DNA from: Treponema sp. UBA3862
GTDB taxonomy: Bacteria > Spirochaetota > Spirochaetia > Treponematales > Treponemataceae
Assembly: GCA_002392405.1 (NCBI GenBank)
Contig: DGGY01000056.1
Location: 1-21,879, forward strand
Direction: 5' to 3'
Length of the DNA: 21,879 bases
Both the position numbers and the translations under genes were made by a program. Below, piece by piece: positions 13,944-21,197 of the stretch. Below the pieces are notes generated by a model. It was not told the DNA's origin. It ran no database searches and saw nothing but the letters and a program-made list of their open reading frames with translations. How positions within the stretch are numbered: position 1 is the first letter of the stretch; each line of letters starts with the position of its first letter.

Positions 13944-14583
13944 ACAAGCCCTTTTTTTTAATATATTCAAAAACACCTTCACTTACAAGATAACGCCAGG
14001 CCCTGCCGGAAGATATTCTGTCACGGATATCTGAGGAGGAAACTGCAAGTTCAGGGTTATGAACTTTTATATAGGGAAACTTAAAATCACTTTCCGTAAA
14101 ATCTTTTTTTTCAGTTTTAAAATCGCCTTTTGCCATGTTTACACTTGATGCAGAGGCATTTTTTGAATAATCATCTGTACGAACAGCAAGAATCAGCTGA
14201 CATTTTTGAGCAAGTTCTGCGCTGTTTTTCCAGTTTTCAAAATGAGATGCAAGATCAAAACCGAAAATAAGACCGATTTTATCGTCAAGTTTTCCCTTAT
14301 ATTTTTCTTCCAGAAAGCAAACCGTATCCCAGGTATAGGAAGTTCCGCCTTTTTTAATCTCATAATCTTCTGCTTCAAAGCGGGAATCACCTTTTACAGC
14401 CTGTCTTACCATTTCAAGCCTGTCAGAAGGAGAAGCCGCATCTGCCATTTCTTTATGAGGCGGATTAAAACAGGGTACAAATAAAACTTTATCGTACCCA
14501 AGCTCCGTGCATACGCAGTCAGCGAGAACAAGATGCCCGATATGAACAGGATTAAAACTTCCGCCTAAGACTGCTATTTTCAA
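13924..14583 (-). CDS. nadD: Nicotinate-nucleotide adenylyltransferase
   Basis: NadD joins nicotinate mononucleotide and ATP to form deamido-NAD in NAD synthesis. The 219-residue product starts MKIAVLGGSFNPVHIGHLV, containing the nucleotidyltransferase HxGH motif (14-17), and has the second motif SSSDIR at about 182-187. The start codon is TTG (14583-14581), overlapping the obgE stop as TTGA, with GGAAG eight bases upstream. Coupling to obgE is therefore likely, and the rare start should keep its level lower than Obg. Tightly packed with yqeK downstream. Confidence 0.95.
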   Translation of the reverse strand: MKIAVLGGSFNPVHIGHLVLADCVCTELGYDKVLFVPCFNPPHKEMADAASPSDRLEMVRQAVKGDSRFEAEDYEIKKGGTSYTWDTVCFLEEKYKGKLDDKIGLIFGFDLASHFENWKNSAELAQKCQLILAVRTDDYSKNASASSVNMAKGDFKTEKKDFTESDFKFPYIKVHNPELAVSSSDIRDRISSGRAWRYLVSEGVFEYIKKKGLYGCKEC

Positions 14584-15743
14584 TTTTCACTTCCCGGAAA
14601 CTGAACTTCAGCCTCATCATCGACCGAACGCGTTGCCATAAAATCAGGATTAAAGCTTGTTCCTTCTTTTTTAGAAGTCAAAATTGAACCTGAACTTATC
14701 TGAGTACCGTCAGAATTGAACTTCTGCGGTTCTTCATCAAGTTTAGTTACAAGGTCAAGAATAGCAAGACGGATATCATTCATTCCGTAACGAGCTGCAA
14801 CAGATACCGGAAGCACCACTGTCTCAGGTTCTGCCTTTTTAATTTCTGCAGCAACTTTTTCAGCCCTTTCCTTTGCACCTTCAATATCAGTTTTATTACA
14901 GAGAACTATATGAGGTTTTGAAAGAAGATCCTTTGAAAAACCTTCAAGTTCAGAACAGAGAGTTTTATAGGCTGTAAAACACTCATCTTCTGAACAGTCA
15001 ATCATGAATAAAAGACCGGCCGTACGGCTTATGTGCTTTAAGAACTGAATTCCAAGTCCTTTTCCCTCAGAAGCACCTTCAATAATTCCAGGAATATCAG
15101 CAATAATTACATCGCGCTCTTCACTTGCCTGTAAAACACCAAGATTTGGAATCTTAGTAGTAAAAGGATAAGGCGCAATTTTAGGACGCGCATTTGTAAA
15201 AGCGTCAAGCAAGGTTGATTTTCCTGCATTAGGAAAACCTACAAGACCAATGTCTGCCATAATGCTCAATTCAAGACGAAGCTTTTTGTATTCTCCTTCC
15301 TGACCTTTATTTGCAATACGCGGAGCCTGGTTTGTCGGGGTCTTAAAGTGAACATTTCCCCAGCCTCCGTTTCCGCCTTTGCAGGCAACAAACTGATCTT
15401 CTTCTGATTCAAAAGTAAATTCTTTTAAAAGCTCGTTTGTTTCAAAATCACGGATGGCAGTTCCAGGAGGAACGGCAATAGTAATGTCTTCACCGTCACG
15501 GCCATACTTGTTCCAGCCCTGACCGTCTCCACCGCCCTTCGCCCTGAAAAAATGCTTCCAGCGGATATTGGCAAGAGTCCTGACATTGCGCTTACAGATA
15601 AAAACGACATTGCCGCCGTCACCACCGTCACCGCCGTTAGGACCTCCCCGGGGAACATATTTTTCGCGTCTGAAAGAAATACAGCCGTTTCCGCCCTTTC
15701 CTGCCTGACATTCAATTACGGCTTCATCAGCAAACAAATTCAT
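14580..15743 (-). CDS. obgE: Obg GTPase, 50S assembly factor
   Basis: A 387-residue Obg protein. The glycine-rich Obg fold covers 1-158 (GGPNGGDGGDGGNV, AGKGGNG). The G domain has G1 GFPNAGKS (169-176), switch I PFTTKIPN, G3 DIPG (216-219) and G4 NKTD (283-286). The last 50 residues are polar and look unstructured; no OCT domain is visible. Obg binds the 50S subunit and responds to GTP and ppGpp. The ATG has a perfect AGGAGG five bases upstream. It lies after the rpmA terminator, yet I see no clear promoter in the 135-base gap, so its expression may depend on read-through or an unrecognised promoter. First gene of an overlapping five-gene chain. Confidence 0.97.
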   Translation of the reverse strand: MNLFADEAVIECQAGKGGNGCISFRREKYVPRGGPNGGDGGDGGNVVFICKRNVRTLANIRWKHFFRAKGGGDGQGWNKYGRDGEDITIAVPPGTAIRDFETNELLKEFTFESEEDQFVACKGGNGGWGNVHFKTPTNQAPRIANKGQEGEYKKLRLELSIMADIGLVGFPNAGKSTLLDAFTNARPKIAPYPFTTKIPNLGVLQASEERDVIIADIPGIIEGASEGKGLGIQFLKHISRTAGLLFMIDCSEDECFTAYKTLCSELEGFSKDLLSKPHIVLCNKTDIEGAKERAEKVAAEIKKAEPETVVLPVSVAARYGMNDIRLAILDLVTKLDEEPQKFNSDGTQISSGSILTSKKEGTSFNPDFMATRSVDDEAEVQFPGSEN

Positions 15744-15776
15744 TTTTACCTCCTGTAAAACTAACTCTTAAGACAG

Positions 15777-15790
15777 ACTGTAAAGACAGT
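15777..15790. repeat. Inverted repeat in the obgE leader
   Basis: ACTGT (15777-15781) and ACAGT (15786-15790) around four bases, with the overlapping direct repeat AAGACAG at 15770-15776 and 15783-15789. It sits 34 bases upstream of the obgE ATG and could be an operator or leader hairpin. Short arms keep this tentative. Confidence 0.3.
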
Positions 15791-15808
15791 GCCTTAAAAA
15801 CCGGCTAT

Positions 15809-15842
15809 AAAAAAACCCGGACACAGTAAACTGGGATCCGGG
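15809..15842 (-). terminator. Intrinsic terminator of the rplU-prp-rpmA unit
   Basis: Minus strand CCCGGA (15842-15837... ) pairs with TCCGGG (15821-15816), with the inner stem CAGT/ACTG continuing the hairpin, followed by seven T residues (15815-15809). It starts 37 bases after the rpmA stop. Confidence 0.88.
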
Positions 15843-15879
15843 CTTGATCAAGTTTATTTAAGCAATCAATAGACTTAAT

Positions 15880-16341
15880 TTATTCAGCTTTTGGCTCAGC
15901 GGCTTTTTTAGCTGCAGGCTTTTTTGCTGCAGGTTTCTTAGCTGCCGGCTTTTTTTCTGCAGTTTCTGCTTTTTCAGCCTTAGGAGCTTTTGGAGCTGCG
16001 GCTTTTTTTGCTGCTGCAGGTTTAGCTGCTTTTTCTGCTTTTTCTGCTTTTTCAGCCTTTGGAGCTGCTTTTGCAGATTTTTTTGCTTCTTCAGCTGTTA
16101 CAACGTTTGCATATTTGCGGTTGTTGCGTTCTGAGAATACAACTACACCGTCTGCTGTTGCAAAAAGTGAATCATCTCCGGCTTTCTTTACATTGTCGCC
16201 AGGGAAGATTTTTGTTCCACGCTGCTTGATAATGATTGAACCTGCTGTAAGAGCCTGTCCACCGTATACTTTAACGCCCAAGTGTTTTGGATTTGAATCG
16301 CGGCCGTTTTTTGCACCGCTACCACCTTTACTGCGTCCCAT
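15880..16341 (-). CDS. rpmA: Large ribosomal subunit protein bL27 with long basic Ala/Lys-rich tail
   Basis: Residues 1-83 are a normal bL27 ([44 protein letters not shown]), whose N-terminus reaches the peptidyl transferase centre. The family is usually about 85 residues; here the protein is 153. The extra residues 90-153 consist of 27 Ala, 20 Lys, 8 Pro, 8 Glu and one Thr, resembling histone H1 tails, with KKPAA repeats near the end. The ATG at 16341 has GGAGG eight bases upstream. Upstream in-frame codons run only a few residues before a stop, so there is no N-terminal extension of the type cut by Prp, although prp is next door, 27 bases upstream. Confidence 0.96.
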   Translation of the reverse strand: MGRSKGGSGAKNGRDSNPKHLGVKVYGGQALTAGSIIIKQRGTKIFPGDNVKKAGDDSLFATADGVVVFSERNNRKYANVVTAEEAKKSAKAAPKAEKAEKAEKAAKPAAAKKAAAPKAPKAEKAETAEKKPAAKKPAAKKPAAKKAAEPKAE

Positions 16342-16368
16342 AGTAAGCCTCCGCTTAATTTTTCAGTT

Positions 16369-16716
16369 TTAATTTCCCGCTTCAACTGCTTCCGTAAAAC
16401 TCACATTTTCCGGATACTCTTTTTGAAGTGAAGTAAACCCCGCCCTCAAAAAATCTGCAGTATATTTAAGACACATTTCCGTTTCCGGAGTATCTTCTTT
16501 AACTTCCACACAGAAAGCGAGATTTCCGCGGGAAGATGTATCAGCATTTACTGTAACACGCTCATTCTGTGAAAGAACCTGCATCGCCGTTCTCAGCAGT
16601 ATAGTTACCGCAGAACAGACAATATCACTTCCTTTCTGAGAAAAACCGGCATGTCCGTTAGCTTGACATTTTATTAACACGCCGTTTCTGCCAGTTGAAA
16701 GGGTTACTGCCGTCAT
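16369..16716 (-). CDS. prp: Ribosomal-processing cysteine protease Prp
   Basis: A 115-residue Prp (formerly YsxB/DUF464). In Staphylococcus it removes the N-terminal extension of L27 before ribosome assembly. The catalytic pair is present at the expected places: His22 in ANGHAGFSQKG and Cys34 in SDIVCSAVTILL. The gene stands between rplU and rpmA, as in Firmicutes and other treponemes. AAGGA precedes the ATG. The odd point is that the adjacent L27 begins directly at its mature-type N-terminus, so the substrate or role here may differ. Confidence 0.93.
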   Translation of the reverse strand: MTAVTLSTGRNGVLIKCQANGHAGFSQKGSDIVCSAVTILLRTAMQVLSQNERVTVNADTSSRGNLAFCVEVKEDTPETEMCLKYTADFLRAGFTSLQKEYPENVSFTEAVEAGN

Positions 16717-16739
16717 CAGCTTTTCCTTTTAGAAAGAAA

Positions 16740-17051
16740 TTAGCCGATAATGTTCTTTACACGAACGTTTGTATATTCCTGTCTGTGTCCGATCAGGCGG
16801 TGATAATCTTTCTTGCTCTTGTATTTGAAAACAAGAACTTTCTTGTCGCGAATGTCACCTTCAACTTCAACTTCAACTTTTGCGCCATTAACATATGGAG
16901 TTCCAACTTTTACATTGCTTCCATCGCTAACCAAAAGGACTGAATCAATTGTGATTTTTGCACCTGCTTCAGCGTCGATTTTATCAACCTGAATGAGGGC
17001 ATCTTTTTCAGCCTTGTACTGTTTACCTTTGTATTCAAAAAGTGCGTACAT
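16740..17051 (-). CDS. rplU: Large ribosomal subunit protein bL21
   Basis: Starting at 17051 gives the standard 103-residue L21, MYALFEYKGKQYK, with the C-terminal signature KSKKDYHRLIGHRQEYT. L21 binds 23S rRNA domain I and L20. The frame is open back to 17075, but AGAGG eight bases before 17051 and the family N-terminus fix the start. First gene of rplU-prp-rpmA, read from a promoter about 65 bases upstream of the ATG. That leader could carry autoregulation, though I see no recognised L21 leader fold. Confidence 0.97.
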   Translation of the reverse strand: MYALFEYKGKQYKAEKDALIQVDKIDAEAGAKITIDSVLLVSDGSNVKVGTPYVNGAKVEVEVEGDIRDKKVLVFKYKSKKDYHRLIGHRQEYTNVRVKNIIG

Positions 17052-17122
17052 TAAATTACCTCTTCTACGCCGCAAAGTGTAACGGATACTCTAACGACTA
17101 ATAATTAAAATATGAGTACTAG

Positions 17123-17152
17123 ATTTTATCAAATTTCTTAGGATTGCGTCAA
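17123..17152 (-). promoter_or_regulatory. Sigma-70 promoter for rplU-prp-rpmA with extended -10
   Basis: Minus strand TTGACG (17152-17147), 18-base spacer, TGATAAAAT, that is an extended -10 with TAAAAT at 17128-17123. Predicted start near 17116. Confidence 0.72.
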
Positions 17153-17180
17153 TTATCTGACAGAAGCTTTAAGGATATTT

Positions 17181-17290
17181 TACGGCGGTACCCCGCGCAG
17201 TGCACGGGGCGCGCTTTACGCGGTTCCGCTTTTCGCTTCATTCCGCCGCCCGGGCGCCGGAACGGCTTTGCCGCCGCTCCAATCGCTTAC
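17181..17290. repeat. GC-rich, hairpin-rich intergenic element
   Basis: Bases 17181-17280 are 72% G+C in an otherwise AT-rich window. The block contains several self-pairing pieces: CCCCG/CGGGG (17191-17209), GCGGTTCCGC (17220-17229), CCCGGG near 17250, and CGGC-TTT-GCCG (17263-17273). GCGGAA/TTCCGC occurs twice. It lies between the htrA stop and the rplU promoter, ending in a T-run (17293-17300) that abuts the htrA stop codon. It resembles a dispersed REP-type element or structured 3' end; copy number cannot be judged from one window. Confidence 0.5.
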
Positions 17291-17300
17291 CGTTTTTTTT

Positions 17301-18794
17301 CTAGAATTTATAGTGAGCAGTGCTTAAGGTATGGCCGTCATTATAAACGTCAAACCAGATTTCTTTTTTACCGTTTACGTTCAGGGCTTCATAGAATTCC
17401 TGAAGATCAGTAACTTTTTTGTCATTAACGGCTGTAATAATATCACCGTTCTGGAGGCGCATTGCTGCGGCAGGAGATTTTGCAAGAACATTTGTTACTG
17501 CAACGCCTTTAACCTTTACATCCTCAAGTTTAAGTTCCTTAAGAACATCTTCTGTAAGGGGAGAAGCAACAAAGCCAGGCCAGAGTTTTGAATTGTCTGA
17601 ACTTATTTTTTCAGTACGTTCTTCGATTTTTACTGTAAGATCAACTGTTTTTCCGCCGCGGATTACCTTGAATTTTGCTTCTTTTCCTGCAGGAAGATAT
17701 CCGACTTCCCTCATCAGCTCGTTCTGGTTTTTAATTGCCTTGCCGTTGAGCTCAACAATAAAGTCTCCGGCCTGCATTCCGCCCTTGTGTCCAGGTGAAT
17801 CAAGGAAAATCTGTGAAGCCAGGGCTCCGTTCTTTCCTTTTACGCCCAGTTCTTTTTTATAGTCATCATTTACATCAAGAAGACTTACACCAAGCCAGCC
17901 GTAAGTGATTTTTCCGCTGGAAATAAAGTCATCAATTGATTTTTTAAGTGAATTAATCGGAAGGGAAAAGCCCAGACCCTGGCTTCCGCCTGAACTTGAA
18001 GCAATCCATGTGTTGATTCCGATTACTTCTCCATAGATATTTACCAGAGGTCCGCCGGAATTACCCTGGTTGATTGCAGCATCTGTCTGGATAAAGTCGT
18101 TCATATTGCCGATCTGGTCACCGCTTCTGCCTGTCGCAGAAACAATTCCCTGGGTAACTGACTGTCTGTAGCCTAAAGGAGCACCCATTGCAAGAACAAT
18201 GTCACCTACCTTTACCTTGTCGCTGTCACCGAGAGCGGCAACAACGATGTTTGAATCTTTTTTGGCCTCAAACGAAACAAGGGCAATGTCTGAACGCTCG
18301 TCTGCACCTACCAGTTTGGCGTCAAATTTCTGTCCGTCGTTTAAGTTTACAGTAATCTGGGTTGCCTTTCCTGCAACGTGGTTATTTGTAAGAACGTAAA
18401 CTGTATTTCCTGTACGGCGTACGATTACACCTGAACCAAGTCCTTTCTGTTCGTATTCACGGGTTCTTCCCTTTCCGTCTGAACCGTTAGGATTTCCAAA
18501 GAAAAAGAAAGGAAAATCTTCAAAAGGATTTGTCTGGGTTACTGTTGTTTTTTCAGTAACGTCAATTTCTACAACAGAAGGAAGAACACCGTCTGAAATC
18601 GAATTGAATGAATTCTGAAGGGCTTCGATTACTTTGAGGCTTTCTGCAGGAATTGCAATTGATTTTTTTGTATCTGCAAAAACTGTATCGGCAGTTCCTT
18701 CAACTTTTATTTTGCTGCACGAAAAACTGATTACTCCAAAAGCAAGAGCACAGGCAGCAAAACCTGCGGCTAATTTTGTCCTGATATTTTTCAT
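17301..18794 (-). CDS. htrA: HtrA/DegQ-type serine protease, putative lipoprotein, two PDZ domains
   Basis: A 497-residue periplasmic Do-family protease. The signal ends at Cys26 in ISFSC, a spirochaete-type lipobox, so it is probably membrane-tethered. The trypsin-fold domain has His139 (TNNHV), Asp169 (RSDIALV) and Ser246 (QGNSGGPL), with the Phe-rich LA-type loop FEDFPFFFFG at 91-100. PDZ1 covers about 298-390 (YGWLGVSLLDV) and PDZ2 about 405-485 (AVTNVLAKSPAA, GDIITAVND). It degrades or chaperones misfolded envelope proteins. The ATG at 18794 has GGAGG 12 bases upstream. It follows map by 93 bases, which contain an inverted repeat. This is the canonical HtrA of the window; the protein at 5320 is a more divergent relative. 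Confidence 0.96.
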   Translation of the reverse strand: MKNIRTKLAAGFAACALAFGVISFSCSKIKVEGTADTVFADTKKSIAIPAESLKVIEALQNSFNSISDGVLPSVVEIDVTEKTTVTQTNPFEDFPFFFFGNPNGSDGKGRTREYEQKGLGSGVIVRRTGNTVYVLTNNHVAGKATQITVNLNDGQKFDAKLVGADERSDIALVSFEAKKDSNIVVAALGDSDKVKVGDIVLAMGAPLGYRQSVTQGIVSATGRSGDQIGNMNDFIQTDAAINQGNSGGPLVNIYGEVIGINTWIASSSGGSQGLGFSLPINSLKKSIDDFISSGKITYGWLGVSLLDVNDDYKKELGVKGKNGALASQIFLDSPGHKGGMQAGDFIVELNGKAIKNQNELMREVGYLPAGKEAKFKVIRGGKTVDLTVKIEERTEKISSDNSKLWPGFVASPLTEDVLKELKLEDVKVKGVAVTNVLAKSPAAAMRLQNGDIITAVNDKKVTDLQEFYEALNVNGKKEIWFDVYNDGHTLSTAHYKF

Positions 18795-18813
18795 ATTTTA
18801 TAATTACCTCCAG

Positions 18814-18854
18814 CGGTATTATTTTCTTTTATAAATATAATCAAAAAAATACCG
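18814..18854. repeat. Inverted repeat upstream of htrA
   Basis: CGGTATT (18814-18820) and AATACCG (18848-18854) are perfect 7-base arms, extended inward by T-rich and A-rich tracts. It lies 20-60 bases before the htrA ATG, where the promoter should be, so an operator or a leader hairpin is possible. It does not match the CIRCE heat-shock element. Confidence 0.4.
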
Positions 18855-18887
18855 TATGGTTACAAAAAACTTTCGTACTGCTTAAAA

Positions 18888-19652
18888 CTAACAGATTAAA
18901 TCATCGCAGGCTGTAAGAACTTCCGTATGATCTTCAAAAACAGCAACTGTATGCTCTTCGTGGCAGCTCCATTTTCCGTCATTAGTAAGAACAGTCCAGC
19001 CGTCTTTTGCAGTATGAACGTCAGGTACACCAAGATTAATCATAGGCTCGATTGCAAGTACCATCCCTGCCTGAATGCGGGGGTTTGAACCGCTTTGCGG
19101 GCAGTTTGGAATACTTGGATCTTCATGAACATCAAGTCCTACTCCGTGTCCGCAGTAATCATATACAACGCCGTAACCGTACTTTCCGTTTGCAACATCG
19201 TTTACTGCATTTGAAATGTCGCGGATGCGGTTTCCTGTGCGGCAGGCTTCAATTCCTGCAATAAGGCTTTCGCGCGTTGCCTGTACAAGTCTTTTATATT
19301 CAGATTTTACATTTCCGACCTGTACTGTATGTGTTGAATCAGAAATAAAACCATCGAGATTAATTCCAATATCAAGCGAAACTAAATCGCCGTCATGAAC
19401 AATACGTTTTTTTGAAGGGATGCCGTGAATAACTTCATCATTAATGCTGATGCAGGCCGCTCCAGGGAAACCTTCTGAATGCCAGGCAGGTTTTCCTCCG
19501 ATTTTTTTAATGAATTTTAATACCAGATCGTCAATTTCCTTTGTACTCATTCCAGGTTCAACCTTCGGTACAACTTCCCTGAAAAGATCTGCCAGTGCAT
19601 GACAGCTTTTTCTGATGCCGTCAATTTCTTTTTCATTCTTCAAGCGAATCAT
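18888..19652 (-). CDS. map: Methionine aminopeptidase, type I
   Basis: A 254-residue enzyme that removes the initiator Met from nascent proteins after deformylation. All metal ligands are in place: Asp94 (SLDIG), Asp105 (FISDSTHTV), His169 (YCGHGVGLD), Glu202 (IEPMIN) and Glu233 (HEEHTVAV); His76 lies in VIHGIPS. Length is normal for type I without a zinc N-terminal extension. The ATG has GGAG eight bases upstream. It follows the J-domain gene by 40 bases, and a TATAAT (19667-19662) lies close upstream without a good -35 box, so co-transcription is likely. Confidence 0.97.
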   Translation of the reverse strand: MIRLKNEKEIDGIRKSCHALADLFREVVPKVEPGMSTKEIDDLVLKFIKKIGGKPAWHSEGFPGAACISINDEVIHGIPSKKRIVHDGDLVSLDIGINLDGFISDSTHTVQVGNVKSEYKRLVQATRESLIAGIEACRTGNRIRDISNAVNDVANGKYGYGVVYDYCGHGVGLDVHEDPSIPNCPQSGSNPRIQAGMVLAIEPMINLGVPDVHTAKDGWTVLTNDGKWSCHEEHTVAVFEDHTEVLTACDDLIC

Positions 19653-19692
19653 AATAACTCCATTATAAGGCGCGCTGTATCCGTAAAGAAAA

Positions 19693-20451
19693 TCAGCACC
19701 CTATTCTTACAGCTTCTTCTTCGCAGATACGGGCAGTTTTTTCATCCCCCATTCTCCGGTAAACACCGGCCATTTTCTGCAGAAAAAAAGAATCATCTTT
19801 ATTGCCGAATCTTAATTCAAGCGCCCGCTCCCAGGCATCAAGACAAAGTTCATCATCTACCCTGCCTTCAAGCCTGTATTTTAAGATGGTGCGGGCCAGG
19901 TCCATCACCTCAGGAAAAAACAGCCTGAAATATTCAAAACTGTATTCCATGCGGATAATCTGCTCCAATAAAATGAAAGCATCGTAATATTCTTCGCGTA
20001 AAACAAGTTCTTCGCACAGAATAAAACCGTAGTCCATAAAATCTTCACGGGTAAACCAGGAAGAAAGTTTAAAGCCTGCATGAGATTTTGACATTTCAAC
20101 AAACTCTTTTACGGCATCATCTTCGCGGGAATGCAGAAGATCAAAGAAAATAAGCTTAGCACGGCTCTCTTCATCATTGCGCTGTAAAAGCCAGTCCCTG
20201 TAATCAAAAGAATTTGTACTTCTGTAAGCCTTTGAGCGGTGACGGTAAAAATATGCCTCATCAAAAAGAGAACGCTGCCGCACGTCAGATAAGATTTCGT
20301 AGGCTTTTACAAGCTCACGGAAAGCTTCTTCTGTCGCTTTTGTTCCGGCTGTATCCGGATGAAGTTCTTTTGCTTTTGTTCTGTATGCCCTGCGGATTTC
20401 TGCAGCCGTTGCATCCGGCTTAATGCCAAGAATTTTATAACAGTCTTCCAA
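19693..20451 (-). CDS. J-domain protein with TPR-like C-terminal region
   Basis: A 252-residue cytoplasmic protein. Residues 3-66 are a J domain (CYKILGIKPDATAAEIRRAY) with the essential HPD at 31-33, the loop that stimulates DnaK ATP hydrolysis. There is no Gly/Phe region or zinc-finger domain, so it is not DnaJ itself. Residues 95-250 are helical with TPR-like pairs (LCLDAWERALELRFG, MAGVYRRMGDEKTARICEEEA), probably a client-binding part. The start is TTG (20451-20449): family alignment fixes it, and no ATG or GTG lies between it and an upstream in-frame stop. No Shine-Dalgarno is visible; a TATAAT nine bases upstream predicts a three-base leader. It precedes map and htrA, suggesting a protein-quality cluster. 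Confidence 0.9.
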   Translation of the reverse strand: MEDCYKILGIKPDATAAEIRRAYRTKAKELHPDTAGTKATEEAFRELVKAYEILSDVRQRSLFDEAYFYRHRSKAYRSTNSFDYRDWLLQRNDEESRAKLIFFDLLHSREDDAVKEFVEMSKSHAGFKLSSWFTREDFMDYGFILCEELVLREEYYDAFILLEQIIRMEYSFEYFRLFFPEVMDLARTILKYRLEGRVDDELCLDAWERALELRFGNKDDSFFLQKMAGVYRRMGDEKTARICEEEAVRIGC

Positions 20452-20460
20452 AGTATTTTT

Positions 20461-20489
20461 ATTATATTGAGAAAAAAAAGATTATACAA
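20461..20489 (-). promoter_or_regulatory. Promoter for the J-domain gene, predicting a 3-base leader
   Basis: Minus strand TTGTAT (20489-20484), 17-base spacer, perfect TATAAT (20466-20461). The -35 match is weak. A second TATAAT (20486-20481) overlaps the -35 box and might serve as an alternative. Confidence 0.5.
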
Positions 20490-20573
20490 TTAAGGAGGAT
20501 AAGGCGAGGTCGGCAGAATTAAGTAAATCCGGTCAGAAAATAAACATAAAAAGAGGCGGAAAAGAAAGACTTA

Positions 20574-21197
20574 CTAATCTGCTTTTCTGCGGTTTTTGAG
20601 GGATTTTAAGACAAAGATATTTTCACGCTCACGCTCTTCAAGAACACCTTCAATATAGGTTTTTGTTTCCTGATTCTGCGGAATTATGATTTTTTCAAGG
20701 GCATTAACACGGCGCTGGGTCTTTTTTACTTCCATTGCAAGACGCCAGACAACCGTTCTGATTGAAGCCATTGTTGTTAAAAGCTTAAGCAGAGTAAAAA
20801 ACTCGACCATGACTTTGTCGCTGTCAGCAAAACTTCCCATAAATGAATAAAAAAGTTCCTGACGGGGAAGCTCAACATCAATTGAATCAAAAGCAAGGCC
20901 TGCAGCAGTAACTGTTTTTTCTTTCATCTTAAAATCGTATTTTACTGCGTGTGCAATGCGTTCAACACGGTCACCACCCACAGTTTTAAGCATATTTTTT
21001 AAAGCCGGATAAGCCTTTTCATACTGGCGGTCAAGTTCTTTTTCAAGAGTCTTAACCTTTTCAACCATGTGCATAAGTTCCATTTCAAGGATTTCGCGCT
21101 TCTGCTCTAAAAGTTCATATCCGTTTTTAGCAGAGACCAGCTGCTCTTTTATACCGAGGAGATTTGATTTTGTAGGGGCTACATTGAGTTTTGCCAT
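20574..21197 (-). CDS. atpD: V-type ATP synthase/ATPase subunit D
   Basis: A 207-residue central-stalk subunit of the archaeal/V-type rotary ATPase, coupling the A3B3 head to the membrane ring. The N-terminus APTKSNLLGIKEQL and the long heptad-rich helices at 20-70 and 140-205 are typical, as is the length. It overlaps the subunit B stop by one base (TAATG), the usual A-B-D order. It is the last gene of the V-ATPase operon here; 122 bases then separate it from the J-domain gene, with no clear intrinsic terminator. Confidence 0.95.
   Translation of the reverse strand: MAKLNVAPTKSNLLGIKEQLVSAKNGYELLEQKREILEMELMHMVEKVKTLEKELDRQYEKAYPALKNMLKTVGGDRVERIAHAVKYDFKMKEKTVTAAGLAFDSIDVELPRQELFYSFMGSFADSDKVMVEFFTLLKLLTTMASIRTVVWRLAMEVKKTQRRVNALEKIIIPQNQETKTYIEGVLEERERENIFVLKSLKNRRKAD

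Noticed and set aside
16188..16385. Overlapping minus-strand ORF starting upstream of rpmA in another frame
   Set aside because: Considered as a frameshifted L27 N-terminal extension, but the true frame is intact with a good ribosome site and has an upstream stop; the product has no L27 or signal-like features.
17144..17413. 89-codon plus-strand ORF through the GC-rich block
   Set aside because: It runs into the antisense strand of htrA, has no ribosome site, and its Arg/Pro composition reflects GC-rich DNA.
19662..19667. TATAAT nine bases before the map start, like the leaderless cases
   Set aside because: A GGAG ribosome site lies between it and the ATG and no -35 box is present, so it is probably chance or the gene is read from upstream.
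20489..20500. AAGGAGGA on the plus strand, resembling a ribosome site
   Set aside because: No start codon or open frame follows at a suitable distance on the plus strand.
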